Origin: Cellvibrionaceae bacterium AOL6
GTDB lineage: Bacteria; Pseudomonadota; Gammaproteobacteria; Pseudomonadales; Cellvibrionaceae
DNA: 64,000 bases
Direction of reading: 5' to 3'
NCBI GenBank assembly: GCA_003265435.1
Contig: NOXC01000010.1
Coordinates: 1 to 64,000 of the forward strand
Part shown: piece by piece, positions 51,608 through 60,252 of the stretch
How the letters are laid out: each line of letters begins with the position of its first letter
Position numbering within the stretch: the stretch's first letter is position 1
Made by a program: the position numbers and the translations under genes
Notes under the pieces: model-generated
Seen by the model: the letters and a program-made list of their open reading frames with translations, nothing else
Databases searched by the model: none
What the model was told of the DNA's origin: nothing

Positions 51608-52404
51608 AGACGATTTTAATCACGGGCTCCACCGACGGTATTGGCCTTGCCAGCGCGAAAGCCTTATTGACCCTGGGCCATACGGTGTGGATTCACGGCC
51701 GCGATGAACGCAAGCTTGCGCATGTGAGCACCGACCTGTCGCAGCGGTTTGGCGAGCAAAAGCTTCAGGCCTTTTGTGCCGATTTGGGTGTGCTCGATGA
51801 AGTGACACGACTCGCCGAGAGGGTTTCGGCGGCGGGGCCCTTAGATGTGCTGATTAACAATGCAGGCGTGTTTAACGCACCCGACACACTAACAGAAGAC
51901 GGTTGGGATGTTCGCTTCGCCGTGAACACCATCGCACCCTACCTGCTCACACGCCGACTGATGCCGTTCATGCCTTCAGGCGGACGGGTTATTAATCTTT
52001 CATCCGCTGCGCAAGCGGCATTTGATCTCGACGAACTCAAGCAGTACACAGGTCTGAGTGCCAATGCGGCCTACGCCAAGAGTAAGCTTGCATTGACGAT
52101 GTGGACAGCCGCGCTCGCTCAGCAAGCGGGTAGCACCCAGCACGCGATGTTTTCCGTCAACCCAGGCTCGCTATTGGGAACAAAAATGGTGAAGGAAGCC
52201 TTCGGGCGCGCAGGCGGCGATATTCAAATTGGGGCAAAGATACTCGTTCAAGCCGCATTGTCAGACACCTTCAGTGAGGCCTCTGGGGCGTATTTTGATA
52301 ATGACGTAGGCCGCTTTGCGCCAGCCCATCCCGATGTGGCAGACACACAAAAATGCGTGGCACTTTTGGATGTACTAAACACCCTTGTGGGAGAGAAAAT
52401 ATGA
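51604..52404 (+). CDS. SDR family NAD(P)-dependent oxidoreductase
   Basis: A 266-residue short-chain dehydrogenase: cofactor motif TGSTDGIG (residues 7-14), NNAG near 90, a serine in INLSSAAQ near 130 and the catalytic YAKSK near 156-160. This is the classical Rossmann dehydrogenase set. Substrate not predictable. Starts inside the stop of the monooxygenase gene (ATGA) and ends inside the start of the cupin gene (ATGA), so the three products are likely made in step and serve one oxidation pathway. Confidence 0.9.
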   Translation: MKTILITGSTDGIGLASAKALLTLGHTVWIHGRDERKLAHVSTDLSQRFGEQKLQAFCADLGVLDEVTRLAERVSAAGPLDVLINNAGVFNAPDTLTEDGWDVRFAVNTIAPYLLTRRLMPFMPSGGRVINLSSAAQAAFDLDELKQYTGLSANAAYAKSKLALTMWTAALAQQAGSTQHAMFSVNPGSLLGTKMVKEAFGRAGGDIQIGAKILVQAALSDTFSEASGAYFDNDVGRFAPAHPDVADTQKCVALLDVLNTLVGEKI

Positions 52405-53213
52405 AAATGCGATGGTATTTAAGTTTCGGTGTATGGCTTTGTGTCGCCTCGTCTTTCACTCAAGCAGAAATTGCATTGACGGTGCGGTCCATGGACACAT
52501 TGGAGTGGGGGGCGTTGAATCCGGCACGAGGAGACAGCAGCCCGCGCGCGGCCAATGTGTGGGGCGATCGATCAACAGAGGGGCCGGCAGGATTTTTAGT
52601 GCAGTTTGCACAGGATTTCGCGTCGCCACCGCACATCCATAATGTGAGCTATCGCGGAGTCGTCCTTGAAGGCGAAGTGCACAACGATGACCCCGGCGCC
52701 GCCGCGCTGCGCTTACCGCCCGGCGCGTACTGGACGCAACCACGAGGCGAGTCTCATATTACGTCCGCGTATGCGGAGGTGAATCTGGCCTATATCGAAA
52801 TTGATCAAGGCCCCTATTTAGTCCACCCGGCGTCGGCGGCGTTCGACTCAGGTGAGCAACCTTTAAATATGCATCCCCGTAATATCACGTGGTTGAATAC
52901 CCACAGCAGCCGCTGGGTGGATACCAGCAATGCATACCTCGCTTTTTTGTGGGGGGATACCACGGGTGGGGAAGGGTTTGGAAGCCTACTGAAGCTGGAG
53001 GCGAGAAGTAACGTTCGATTGACTACAGAGGGCTCTCTGTTTCATGCGGTGGTGGTGCAAGGTGAGCTTGAGATAGGAGAAGCGCAAAGTGTGCGCGTGG
53101 GGGCCTATGTGGGCGCGACCAAGCCCCAATCACTATCGATAAACGTGATCGGTGAAGGGGAGGCGTTATTATATATTCGTACTGAAAAGCCTTTTCTTAT
53201 AAGCGGAACATAA
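52401..53213 (+). CDS. Exported DUF4437 cupin-like protein
   Basis: A 270-residue protein with a signal peptide (KMRWYLSFGVWLCVASSFTQA, cleaved before EIALTV). The body shows two cupin-like halves: one with SPPHIHNVSYRGVVLEGEVH (metal-binding type histidines) and LPPGAYWTQPRGESHIT, and a second with LFHAVVVQGELEIG and VRVGAYVGAT. This matches DUF4437. The function is unknown, and a metal-dependent role in the periplasm is inference. The chosen ATG at 52401 overlaps the SDR stop and gives the signal peptide; an upstream in-frame ATG at 52353 would bury it. It is the last gene of the operon. Confidence 0.8.
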   Translation: MKMRWYLSFGVWLCVASSFTQAEIALTVRSMDTLEWGALNPARGDSSPRAANVWGDRSTEGPAGFLVQFAQDFASPPHIHNVSYRGVVLEGEVHNDDPGAAALRLPPGAYWTQPRGESHITSAYAEVNLAYIEIDQGPYLVHPASAAFDSGEQPLNMHPRNITWLNTHSSRWVDTSNAYLAFLWGDTTGGEGFGSLLKLEARSNVRLTTEGSLFHAVVVQGELEIGEAQSVRVGAYVGATKPQSLSINVIGEGEALLYIRTEKPFLISGT

Positions 53214-53287
53214 AGTCAGTGAGAGGCCCCCTATGCCGAGTTAGAGGCCTCCCCATCGGTTGGTCGAAATCGGTCAAAATTAAGGCT
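53214..53287. other. Short gap before the right direct repeat
   Basis: Contains GAGGCCCCCTATGCCGAG and GAGGCCTCC blocks with a partial GAGGCC dyad about 15 bases after the cupin stop, possibly a weak terminator. Nothing coding is seen. The homologous repeat segment begins at 53288. Confidence 0.3.
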
Positions 53288-53624
53288 GATTTATTGAACT
53301 TCTACGTGAGGCAAGGTATAAAGAGGCCTTTAGTTTTAGAAATGATTCAGGCGCCAGCCTGAATGGCAACGTTATTGCAATAAAGCGACACGAGTCGCGC
53401 TCCCAGATAACCGTCCTGAGGTTATCGCCGCATGCCTGCGGGGGGAGACGGAAGGGAAAAGCGAGCAGCCTTTGTGCGCTTGCGAAGGGATAGGGATGTG
53501 GGTTTCCATTTCTTTTTTGATCATTGTTTTTTAGGGTTGCTTGAATTGGGCGGGTGCTTGTGTGCCTGGGGTTCAATGTTACTGGATTAATCTAACTCGG
53601 CTCACCGAGATGGAATCGAGTTAA
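53288..53624 (+). repeat. Direct repeat DR-1, right copy (about 340 bp)
   Basis: Counterpart of 23074-23423 in the same orientation, with the ATTCAGGC-GCCA-GCCTGAAT stem, the GGTTATCGCCGCA core and the AGCAGCCTTTGTGCGCTTGCG block all kept. The start (GATTTRTTGAACTT) and end (ATCTAACYCGG ... CCGAGA) are conserved too. It lies 30.2 kb from the left copy. It is followed at 53631 by GTTAGGC, four bases before an unknown gene. The two copies define the edges of the accessory region, although each may simply be a member of a dispersed family. Confidence 0.8.
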
Positions 53625-53641
53625 TAGGCTGTTAGGCAATT

Positions 53642-54064
53642 ATGAGCGATATTATCGCCTTAGAAAATAAGAGGCTAATCGGAATCCGAACTGGAAGAAC
53701 TCATGATGCAGTTCATCCGGCTTGGAAAGATAAAACGAATGACGAATTTCTTATTTGTTTTGCGGTTGAATTGGTATTTGATGATGAGCCTACGCTCACG
53801 ATACTGCCCTGTGAAGTAGAGATTTCAGGCCGCTATCCTGGTCTGGGGCTGGAAGTAAGCGAAGGTAAAATTCAAGAGCACTCTTTTCCTTATGAAACGG
53901 ACGACCTTCATTCAAAAATACTTAATATACGTCAAGCGGATTACCTTGGTGAAGGAGTAGAAAACCAAATGGAATTTACTTTCGAAAATGGCAATGTATT
54001 GGTGATAAGACATGTTTTTCCACCCATGACGCTGGGTATAAAAATAGAGATATGTGAAGCTTAA
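53642..54064 (+). CDS. Hypothetical protein
   Basis: A 140-residue soluble protein that I do not recognise. It starts with MSDIIALENKRLIGIRTGRT and has a beta-rich pattern with a conserved-looking FAVELVFDDEPTLTILPCEVEIS stretch split across about residues 45-67. No signal peptide, membrane segment or catalytic motif is seen. Its start follows GTTAGGC (53631-53637) by four bases, a sequence typical of integron cassette boundaries, but no matching attC is obvious after its stop. It is AT-richer than the backbone, so it was probably acquired. Confidence 0.65.
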   Translation: MSDIIALENKRLIGIRTGRTHDAVHPAWKDKTNDEFLICFAVELVFDDEPTLTILPCEVEISGRYPGLGLEVSEGKIQEHSFPYETDDLHSKILNIRQADYLGEGVENQMEFTFENGNVLVIRHVFPPMTLGIKIEICEA

Positions 54065-54198
54065 CACGAGCGTTCAGGTATACAATAAGGGCCATCGAAT
54101 TTGAAGAGAGCGCAGCGCCTGCTGCAAAAGCGAACTGTCCATTTTGTGGATAACACTAGTATCGCGTCAATTTTGCACGCATAGTTTGGAGTCTTTCG

Positions 54199-54660
54199 AT
54201 GGAAGCCAATGAATTTGTAGTAGTATCCCAGATGCTTATCCAGCGTTCTGTTACCGAATGTTTTAACGCGTTCATAGATCCAGAAGTGACTACAAAGTTT
54301 TGGTTCACTAAGAGCAGCGGCCGACTCGAGCTGGGGAAGAAAATACGCTGGGATTGGGAGATGTTTGGTGTTGGTGATTCGCTCACTGTGAAAGCACTGG
54401 AGGAGAATCGTCGCATACTGGTTGAGTGGGACTCAGACCCTACCACCGTTGAGTGGCGTTTCGAGACCATCGGAGAGGGTGCCACTTTAGTCACAATATC
54501 TACCTGGGGATTTCCCGGAGTGTGCGACATTGTATTGCCGCAAGCGGTTGATGCCAAAGGCGGTTATACAATGGTGCTCGCGGGCCTCAAAGCGTGGCTT
54601 GAGCATGGGATCGAACTCAATTTGGTTCGAGACCAATTCCCAAAAGGGTGCCCAGCATGA
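54199..54660 (+). CDS. SRPBCC / AHSA1-domain protein
   Basis: A 153-residue protein of the START-like SRPBCC superfamily, AHSA1 type. The N-terminal strand and helix (VSQMLIQRSVTECFNAFIDPEV), a WFTKS segment, a WDWEMFGVGDSLTVKALEEN-like strand pair and a long C-terminal helix (GGYTMVLAGLKAWLEHG) are in order. Such proteins form a hydrophobic cavity and often bind lipids or act in stress responses; the ligand is unknown. GGAG lies seven bases before the ATG. Transcribed alone. Confidence 0.82.
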   Translation: MEANEFVVVSQMLIQRSVTECFNAFIDPEVTTKFWFTKSSGRLELGKKIRWDWEMFGVGDSLTVKALEENRRILVEWDSDPTTVEWRFETIGEGATLVTISTWGFPGVCDIVLPQAVDAKGGYTMVLAGLKAWLEHGIELNLVRDQFPKGCPA

Positions 54661-54879
54661 ATTATACGCACAACACTGAGGGCAGTCTGAGGCCTCTTCG
54701 TTTTTGTTTTGCCGATTCGCGCTGCGCTACAGTGAAAATATCAACGCTGGTACAGCGCAATTAACGCGGTGTTAGCTGGCTTGTGATGTTGCTCACTAGA
54801 CGTGAGTTTCTGACGGCAACAGAGGCAGGGATTTGTTTTTGTTCAGATCGTATGTGGCCCTCATATTGGAGAATCTACA

Positions 54880-55182
54880 ATGTATGGATTGATCGGTAAG
54901 ATGAAAGCGGTACCCGGACAGCGCGACGCTTTGGCCTCCATCCTATTGGAGGGCGCCTCTGAAATGCCAGGCTGCTTGAGCTATGTCGTTGCTCAAGACC
55001 CGGCAGAAGCAGACGCACTATGGATCACAGAGGTCTGGGATAGCCAAGCCAGCCACAAAGCCTCGCTGTCGTTACCGTCGGTCAGTGACGCTATCTCGCG
55101 CGGTAAGCCGTTGATTGCCAGCTTCGATCAGTACATCGAAACGTTACCAATGGGCGGACACGGCATTGGGCCTGCCGCTTAG
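54880..55182 (+). CDS. Antibiotic biosynthesis monooxygenase (ABM) domain protein
   Basis: A 100-residue dimeric alpha+beta barrel protein of the ABM/YgiN group, putative quinol monooxygenase. MYGLIGKMKAVPGQRDAL at the start, MPGCLSYVVAQDP near residue 30 and WITEVWDSQASHKASL near 55-70 match the family. Cofactor-free oxidation of quinol-like substrates is typical. GGAG is eight bases before the ATG. The 219-base gap upstream leaves room for its own promoter. Confidence 0.85.
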   Translation: MYGLIGKMKAVPGQRDALASILLEGASEMPGCLSYVVAQDPAEADALWITEVWDSQASHKASLSLPSVSDAISRGKPLIASFDQYIETLPMGGHGIGPAA

Positions 55183-55736
55183 TTTGTTATCCGAGCCGAT
55201 GCCTCAGGAGAATTTGATTAATGCTCTGAGAAGTATCAGAAGCACACTTGATGGTGCTGTAGCTTGACCCTTAGACCGGGTTGATTAAACAGTATAAATT
55301 TTCAGTAAAAGCATTCGAGACGGCAGTTAGCCAGTTTAAACACGGGCTCGAACAAACATTTCTAGAGTTTAAGTAGTTAAATTGCATAACAAACAAATAT
55401 AGCCAAGGTTTTGTCGGCTTAAGCTTTCGAGAAGGCCTCGTCTGATGGCACGCTAAGATACCAACAAAAGTCTACACCTTTAATGGTTTTCCCAGCCTAT
55501 AGGCAGGCGTCAAAATGGAACGTAAATACATCAAGGGATTTCGGAAAGAAGCTGCAGAATGAGCCGAGCGGGCGTCCTCTCTCTGCTGTTCACCAATTTG
55601 TCGTAAGTGTTACACCGCTACCCACTATACCTTCCCGCTGTTCTTGTAACCCCCTTTGATAATCCATAGTATATAAAAAATCGGTGGACGCTGGCTGCTC
55701 CCGATACCGTTCTGGATAAGAGTCAAGGGATTGGGT
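55183..55736. other. Non-coding stretch with decayed gene fragments
   Basis: No intact gene in about 550 bases. A 31-codon frame opening at TTG 55276 encodes a KFSVKAFETAVSQFKHGLEQ-type helix and may be the end of a lost small gene. At 55515 an ATG opens a 15-codon frame, MERKYIKGFRKEAAE, which resembles the first residues of an IS3-family OrfA and then stops. These suggest insertion and decay; neither is certain. Confidence 0.35.
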
Positions 55737-56846
55737 ATGAGAAAAATTTCTAGGTTCATTTTCATTGTGATCGCTCTCATCGGATCGCCATGGGCTTGCT
55801 TTGTTAATGCTGACCAAAGTAAGCCTGGCGATAATCAAGTTGTTGCTTCTACAGCTCTGCTTGCAGAGGCGGAGCTCGAGGAGCTCAAGCATCGGGTCGC
55901 TAGGCTAGAAGGAGAAGCCAGCTTGAAGCATTCCGTTAATGAGCTAAGCAAGAAAATCGCGCTCTTGGAGCAGCAAGCGAAAGGAACAAACAAGGATTTT
56001 GAGTCACTAATAAACAAACGTGAGAATGTGTATCTCTGGTTCGTTGTTGTCACGCTTCTTGGCGCCCCAGTGCTCTTGTTTTTTGCTGGGGTAAATTATA
56101 AGAGAAATTTATTACACGCCTTTGATCAGGATCTAGAGCCATATCAAGAAAGTGTTAAAAGGCTCGAAACGAAGTCTAAAAAGGTTAGCGCCGACTTTAG
56201 CTCTCGGTTAGAGTCCATACATAACGAACTTGAGCAAGCCGAGATTAGGCTAAGGAGCTTCTCCGAGTCGGAAGCCTACGGCGCGAGCTCAAAAATTTAC
56301 GGCTACTTGACAGAGGTCTTGTGGGCGGCGCTGGACGACAATGAGGAGATTAAGGAAGCCGATGACGCAGATAAATCGCTGCTGCTACCTGTCCAAGTGG
56401 AATTGACCGCGAAAAAAATTCTATACAAGCTTTCTTGGGAATTCCTTAAGAAGGGCTATGATGAGCTTACGAACCCCTTGAATAAAGCTCAAATCGTTGC
56501 GAATCTCTTGTTCTATCTGGTGTACAGCAAGCCTCAAGAAAAATTTGGTACGGAGCAGCTAGTGGCCATAGAGCGACATTGTGCGACGGTCGAGCAGCAG
56601 ATCAAAAAGATCAAAGCTAGAGAGGGGCTTGAAAGGGCGGATGTGGAGCACATAGAAACGCGCAAGATGTTGGTACCCCAGATCGAGCTCTCTATTCTTT
56701 ACGTGAAGTATCACTTGAAACTGCTTAACCCAACGAGTGTTAGGGAGGAAGTGACTCGATTGGCAGAGTTTGCTTCGCCTGAAGACATCGAAGATATAGA
56801 GAGAGATTTTAAGGGGATAAATTGGCGCCACTTACGTGGGGAGTAA
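55737..56846 (+). CDS. Hypothetical membrane protein with coiled coils
   Basis: A protein of about 369 residues. An N-terminal hydrophobic segment (KISRFIFIVIALIGSPWACF) is probably a signal peptide cleaved near VNADQ. A coiled coil (about 45-85) and a membrane segment (about 98-118: YLWFVVVTLLGAPVLLFFAG) follow. A second, longer coiled coil runs from about 130 to 185. A helical cytosolic-looking domain then extends to the end. I do not recognise the family. AAGGGA lies six bases before the ATG at 55737; a TTG at 55731 is less likely. Transcribed alone, in a stretch of mixed-origin genes, so a defence or sensing role is only a guess. Confidence 0.7.
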   Translation: MRKISRFIFIVIALIGSPWACFVNADQSKPGDNQVVASTALLAEAELEELKHRVARLEGEASLKHSVNELSKKIALLEQQAKGTNKDFESLINKRENVYLWFVVVTLLGAPVLLFFAGVNYKRNLLHAFDQDLEPYQESVKRLETKSKKVSADFSSRLESIHNELEQAEIRLRSFSESEAYGASSKIYGYLTEVLWAALDDNEEIKEADDADKSLLLPVQVELTAKKILYKLSWEFLKKGYDELTNPLNKAQIVANLLFYLVYSKPQEKFGTEQLVAIERHCATVEQQIKKIKAREGLERADVEHIETRKMLVPQIELSILYVKYHLKLLNPTSVREEVTRLAEFASPEDIEDIERDFKGINWRHLRGE

Positions 56847-57177
56847 AAATGGGCTTTTAAAGCCCATCTGTGCTAGGCCTAGTCATGTAACACCTTCGTG
56901 TTCAAGTAAATGAGAAAGGTAGTTAGGCGCAGATAGCGTCACCACGCGCTGAGTATAGCAAACCCGCATGTTTCGTCAAAAGGCTTTGGGCTTTAAATGC
57001 GTATCAAATCTGCTTGAAAGAGGATTTATATGTCATTTTGTTATATGTAAGTCATGCGGCGCAGGAGAGTATTACTAATCTGGTTGCAAGTGGGTCGACA
57101 CGTTAATGCCTCCATCGAGAAGGATATGCGCAAGGCTTACGGAAAGGGAATTTGCCGCGTCGTGTTTGCCTAAGCGT
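56847..57177. other. Intergenic region between convergent genes
   Basis: Holds the palindrome at 56849-56867 and otherwise AT-rich sequence without a convincing gene. A short frame on the plus strand near 57106 overlaps the AraC 3' end antisense and is not supported. Confidence 0.4.
56849..56867 (-). terminator. Terminator-like palindrome after the AraC gene
   Basis: ATGGGCTTTTAAAGCCCAT forms nine-base arms around one base. On the minus strand it is followed by TTTTTAC, fitting the end of the AraC transcript, which runs in this direction, about 310 bases beyond its stop. On the plus strand it directly follows the stop of the coiled-coil gene, so it may serve both. Confidence 0.55.
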
Positions 57178-58080
57178 TTAGACAACGAAGTCTTCCAATC
57201 GACTCCCCTTCAACCGCTCAATGTCCCGCTTAGGCGGCATCCCAAAAAGCCGAGTGTATTCCCGACTAAACTGCGCCGGCTCCGCATAGCCCACTGCAAA
57301 CCCTGCTTTAGCCGCCTCCATCCCTTCCCCCAACATCAGTCTTCGCGCTTCAATCAATCTCAGCCGCATACGAAAGCGCAGCGGGGTGGTACCGGTGAGT
57401 TGTTTGAACTGAGCGTGAAAGGCCGACCCGCTCATATTGGCCATAAGGGCGAGTTCTTCGATGGCGACGGGTGAGGCGTAGTGCGCTTCAAGCCATTCGA
57501 TGGTTTTGATCAAGCCTCGGTGTTTTCCACGCGGGAGCAGGTATGTTAGGGCGTCTCGTACGCCGGGTGTTTGCTGAATACGCCAGAGGATTTCTTGAGT
57601 GATTAAGCTGCCGAGATGGCGCGCTTGTTCCGGATCGCTGGCGATCTCGGCGGCGCGGACGACGGCATCGCAGAGGGGAGCGTCTACGCTGTGTTGGCAG
57701 AGGGCTTGGCGGGGTGTTTTTGTGTCTGGCGTTGATGGTGGTGCTGTCTCTAGTATGGGGAGTAGGTCGCGCGCATCGAGATCCATGCGAAGGCATAGGT
57801 AGGGATTGTCTGCGGTGGCATCGACGATGGCGCCGGTCACGGGGAGTCTTACGGAGCCCAGCAGGTATTCCCCCGCGCCATAGCGATAGTGAAGGGTATC
57901 GATGCGCGTTTCTTTTATGCCGTTGGCGATAAAGCATAGGGTCGGTTCATAGACCACCAGCTCGGGTACGGTTGGGCGGTTTAAACGCAGCACAGATACA
58001 CCCGGCATAAGGGTGTCGAATATGCCCTCCGTGGGGGCCATCTGCATCAAGGTGGTTTTGAACTCGTGGATTCCGCGCAT
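57178..58080 (-). CDS. AraC family transcriptional regulator
   Basis: A 300-residue regulator with an N-terminal AraC_N (cupin-like) domain to about residue 160 (FDTLMPGVSVLRLNRPT, YEPTLCFIANGIKE, YLLGSVRLPVTG). A C-terminal double helix-turn-helix covers residues 200-290 (ALMANMSGSAFHAQFKQLTG, AKAGFAVGYAEPAQFSREYTR). The layout is that of YqhC-type regulators. It diverges from an SDR gene at 58207, which it probably controls. A 5'-truncated near copy lies at 32865. This is the complete member of the pair and is likely the source. Confidence 0.9.
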   Translation of the reverse strand: MRGIHEFKTTLMQMAPTEGIFDTLMPGVSVLRLNRPTVPELVVYEPTLCFIANGIKETRIDTLHYRYGAGEYLLGSVRLPVTGAIVDATADNPYLCLRMDLDARDLLPILETAPPSTPDTKTPRQALCQHSVDAPLCDAVVRAAEIASDPEQARHLGSLITQEILWRIQQTPGVRDALTYLLPRGKHRGLIKTIEWLEAHYASPVAIEELALMANMSGSAFHAQFKQLTGTTPLRFRMRLRLIEARRLMLGEGMEAAKAGFAVGYAEPAQFSREYTRLFGMPPKRDIERLKGSRLEDFVV

Positions 58081-58206
58081 GCTAGGCCCTTTTTAAGTCG
58101 CGCTTTAAGAGTATCGTACAAGAACTCGATAGCTTGGCATTATCGCCTGTGCTCTCGGTCTGTCTACCATTTACTGATCTTTTTGTTTATCGATCTGGAG
58201 GCAGTA

Positions 58207-59043
58207 ATGGGAAAGCGTTGGTTTATTACGGGGGCAACCCGAGGGCTGGGAAAGAGTATTGCACAAGCCGCGCTGAGGGCTGGGGATGAGGTGGTGGCCA
58301 CAGGTCGCAGCCGGGAGGGCCTAGAGTCTGCGTATCTCGAAGCGGATCAAAAACCGTATCTTGTGGAAATGGACGTTGGGGAGGTTGTGCAAATTGAACA
58401 CGCCGTTGATGACGTGTTGGATTATTTGGGTGGGATCGACATCCTGGTCAATAACGCCGGTTTTGGGCAACTGGGCCTATTTGAGACGATCAGCGACGAG
58501 GCCATCGCCCAGCAGTTTGCGACGAACGTCTTCGGACTTATGGCGGTGACGCGCAAGGTCTTACCAGCCATGCGGGAGGCGGGCAGTGGGCACATTTTTA
58601 ATCTGTCTTCGATTGGTGGCACCTTGGGTTTTGACGGCGCGTCGGTTTATTGCGCGTCGAAATTTGCGGTGGAAGGGTTTTCAGAGAGCCTCGCGCTGGA
58701 GTTGGCGCGCTTCAATATTGGGGTGACCATTGTCGAGCCGGGCTTTTTCCGAACCGATTTTCTGGATGGGGCGTCTGTGCGTTACGGCGATATCGCGCTG
58801 GACGACTATGCCCGCGTCAGCGATGAGCAGCAGAACACCTATGCGCAATACAACCATGCCCAGCCTGGCGACCCGGAAAAACTCGCAGCGCATTTGGTGG
58901 CCTGTGCACACAGCCCGCAACCGCCGCTGCGCTTTGTTGCGGGTGCCGATGCCTTAGAGATGTCTCGCAATGTGCTGCGTGCCCGCAGTGAGGAATTGGA
59001 GCTGGGGGCGGCCGTGGCCGCGTCGATGCAATTTGATTCGTAG
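58207..59043 (+). CDS. SDR family oxidoreductase
   Basis: A 278-residue short-chain dehydrogenase: TGATRGLG (residues 8-15), a VDILVNNAGFG-type segment near 85, serine in NLSSIGGT near 135 and YCASK near 150. GGAGG lies seven bases before the ATG at 58207. A frame extended upstream to 58066 would overlap the AraC gene and is rejected. Many SDRs of this type reduce small carbonyl compounds; the substrate here is unknown. It diverges from the AraC regulator gene, a typical regulator-target pair. Confidence 0.9.
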   Translation: MGKRWFITGATRGLGKSIAQAALRAGDEVVATGRSREGLESAYLEADQKPYLVEMDVGEVVQIEHAVDDVLDYLGGIDILVNNAGFGQLGLFETISDEAIAQQFATNVFGLMAVTRKVLPAMREAGSGHIFNLSSIGGTLGFDGASVYCASKFAVEGFSESLALELARFNIGVTIVEPGFFRTDFLDGASVRYGDIALDDYARVSDEQQNTYAQYNHAQPGDPEKLAAHLVACAHSPQPPLRFVAGADALEMSRNVLRARSEELELGAAVAASMQFDS

Positions 59044-59069
59044 CCCCGCAGGGGGCAAGCGGATGAGGT

Positions 59070-60071
59070 TTAGCCTCGCGCTGGAATGCATTTCAGCAGC
59101 GTGGCTTCCCACTCAGGGTCAAGTGTGTCGGTAATGATTTCAACGCGGCTTTCGAGCGCGTCGTCTAGCTCGATTTCTGTCAGCGTATCGCGGTTTAAAT
59201 TGAAGGCGAAAACCCCCGTCGTGGTAATAAACACGCCTTTCATACGCTCCACGTTTAAGCCACAGAAAAAAGAGAACAGAGCGTCGCGGTCAAACCACAG
59301 CGTTGGGCAAAAACGCCAGCCTATGCTGTGAAAGCCCTCGCCTTGGTTTTGTGCGCTCAACCATTGGCCTTCTGGAATGGTCTGCTCGGAGATGGGCACG
59401 CCAGCGGCGGGGTGGCTATGGTGATGAGAGGGGGCGGGCACATGGGCTTGTGTTTCTCCATCGAGTAACGCGAGGGGAATTTTGCCATAGCTAACGTGGA
59501 CGACCTTCTTGTCTGAATGCTTCAGGTAGTCGTGCAGGCGCACGCGGTCTTCTTCTGAGTACAGGTCACTTTTATTGGCGACGACAATATCGGCGATGTC
59601 GATTTGCTGATTAAAGGTGTCGTGTTCGGTGTAACGCGTATCACTGAAATGGCGCGCGTCGACGAGGGTCAAAATGTGTTGTAGCTGCAGCACGTCTTTG
59701 TAGTGCGCTGAGCTCAGCACCTGCAACACTTCTTTCGGGTGGCCAAGCCCGGTGGGCTCGATCAGGAGCCGGTCGGGTCGGGCTTGTTGCAGTAATTGAT
59801 TGAGTGCGATCTGCATGGGCAGCCCTGCAGCGCAACACATGCAGCCTCCCGGTACTTCTCGGATAAACACGCCTTGATGCGCGCTTTTATTCCCGCTAAG
59901 CATGCTGCCATCGACACCGATTTCCCCAAACTCATTGACGAGAATGGCCCAGCGTTCGCCTGCGGGCTTTTCTTCTAACAGATTGAGAATGCTGGTGGTC
60001 TTACCGACACCGAGGAAGCCGGTCACGATGTTGGTGGGTACGGCAGAAATAGGGTTTTTCTCGCTGGTCAT
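59070..60071 (-). CDS. CobW/COG0523 family GTPase
   Basis: A 333-residue G3E GTPase of the metal-chaperone type. Walker A GFLGVGKT (18-25), the metal-binding CMCC (77-80, CxCC), NKSD near 168 and a histidine-rich SHHHSHP segment near 220 are present. The C-terminal CobW_C domain closes the protein (GVFAFNLNRDTL). COG0523 proteins insert or ration zinc or cobalt; a zinc role is suggested by the SEC-C neighbour seven bases upstream on the same strand and by a palindromic operator-like site upstream. Which metal it handles cannot be told from sequence alone. Confidence 0.88.
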   Translation of the reverse strand: MTSEKNPISAVPTNIVTGFLGVGKTTSILNLLEEKPAGERWAILVNEFGEIGVDGSMLSGNKSAHQGVFIREVPGGCMCCAAGLPMQIALNQLLQQARPDRLLIEPTGLGHPKEVLQVLSSAHYKDVLQLQHILTLVDARHFSDTRYTEHDTFNQQIDIADIVVANKSDLYSEEDRVRLHDYLKHSDKKVVHVSYGKIPLALLDGETQAHVPAPSHHHSHPAAGVPISEQTIPEGQWLSAQNQGEGFHSIGWRFCPTLWFDRDALFSFFCGLNVERMKGVFITTTGVFAFNLNRDTLTEIELDDALESRVEIITDTLDPEWEATLLKCIPARG

Positions 60072-60078
60072 GCTGTGC

Positions 60079-60252
60079 TCAACGCGCCACGCCGCAACAT
60101 TTCTTTACTTTTTTGCCGCTGTTGCACGGGCAGGGATCGTTGCGACCCAGCTTGGGGGCGCTGCGTTTAACCGGAGGAGGGGGCGCACAGCAGGCGTTGT
60201 TAGCGCAGCAGGAATCGGCAGTATTGGTGTTTGACGGTGATTGGTCACGCAT
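60079..60252 (-). CDS. Small SEC-C motif protein
   Basis: A 57-codon gene. The N-terminal half has cysteine pairs (SCCANNACC) followed by a proline run. The C-terminal half is a SEC-C zinc-binding motif, [18 protein letters not shown], the same module found at the SecA tail. I recall similar short PBPRA1643-type SWIM/SEC-C proteins next to CobW GTPases. The stop is seven bases before the start of the CobW gene, so they are cotranslated. A metal carrier or chaperone substrate role is inference. The ribosome site is weak, but the motif makes the frame secure. Confidence 0.8.
   Translation of the reverse strand: MRDQSPSNTNTADSCCANNACCAPPPPVKRSAPKLGRNDPCPCNSGKKVKKCCGVAR

Noticed and set aside
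53280-53576. 98-codon minus-strand frame across the right repeat
   Set aside because: The left copy of the repeat breaks the same frame, so the repeat is not protein-coding.
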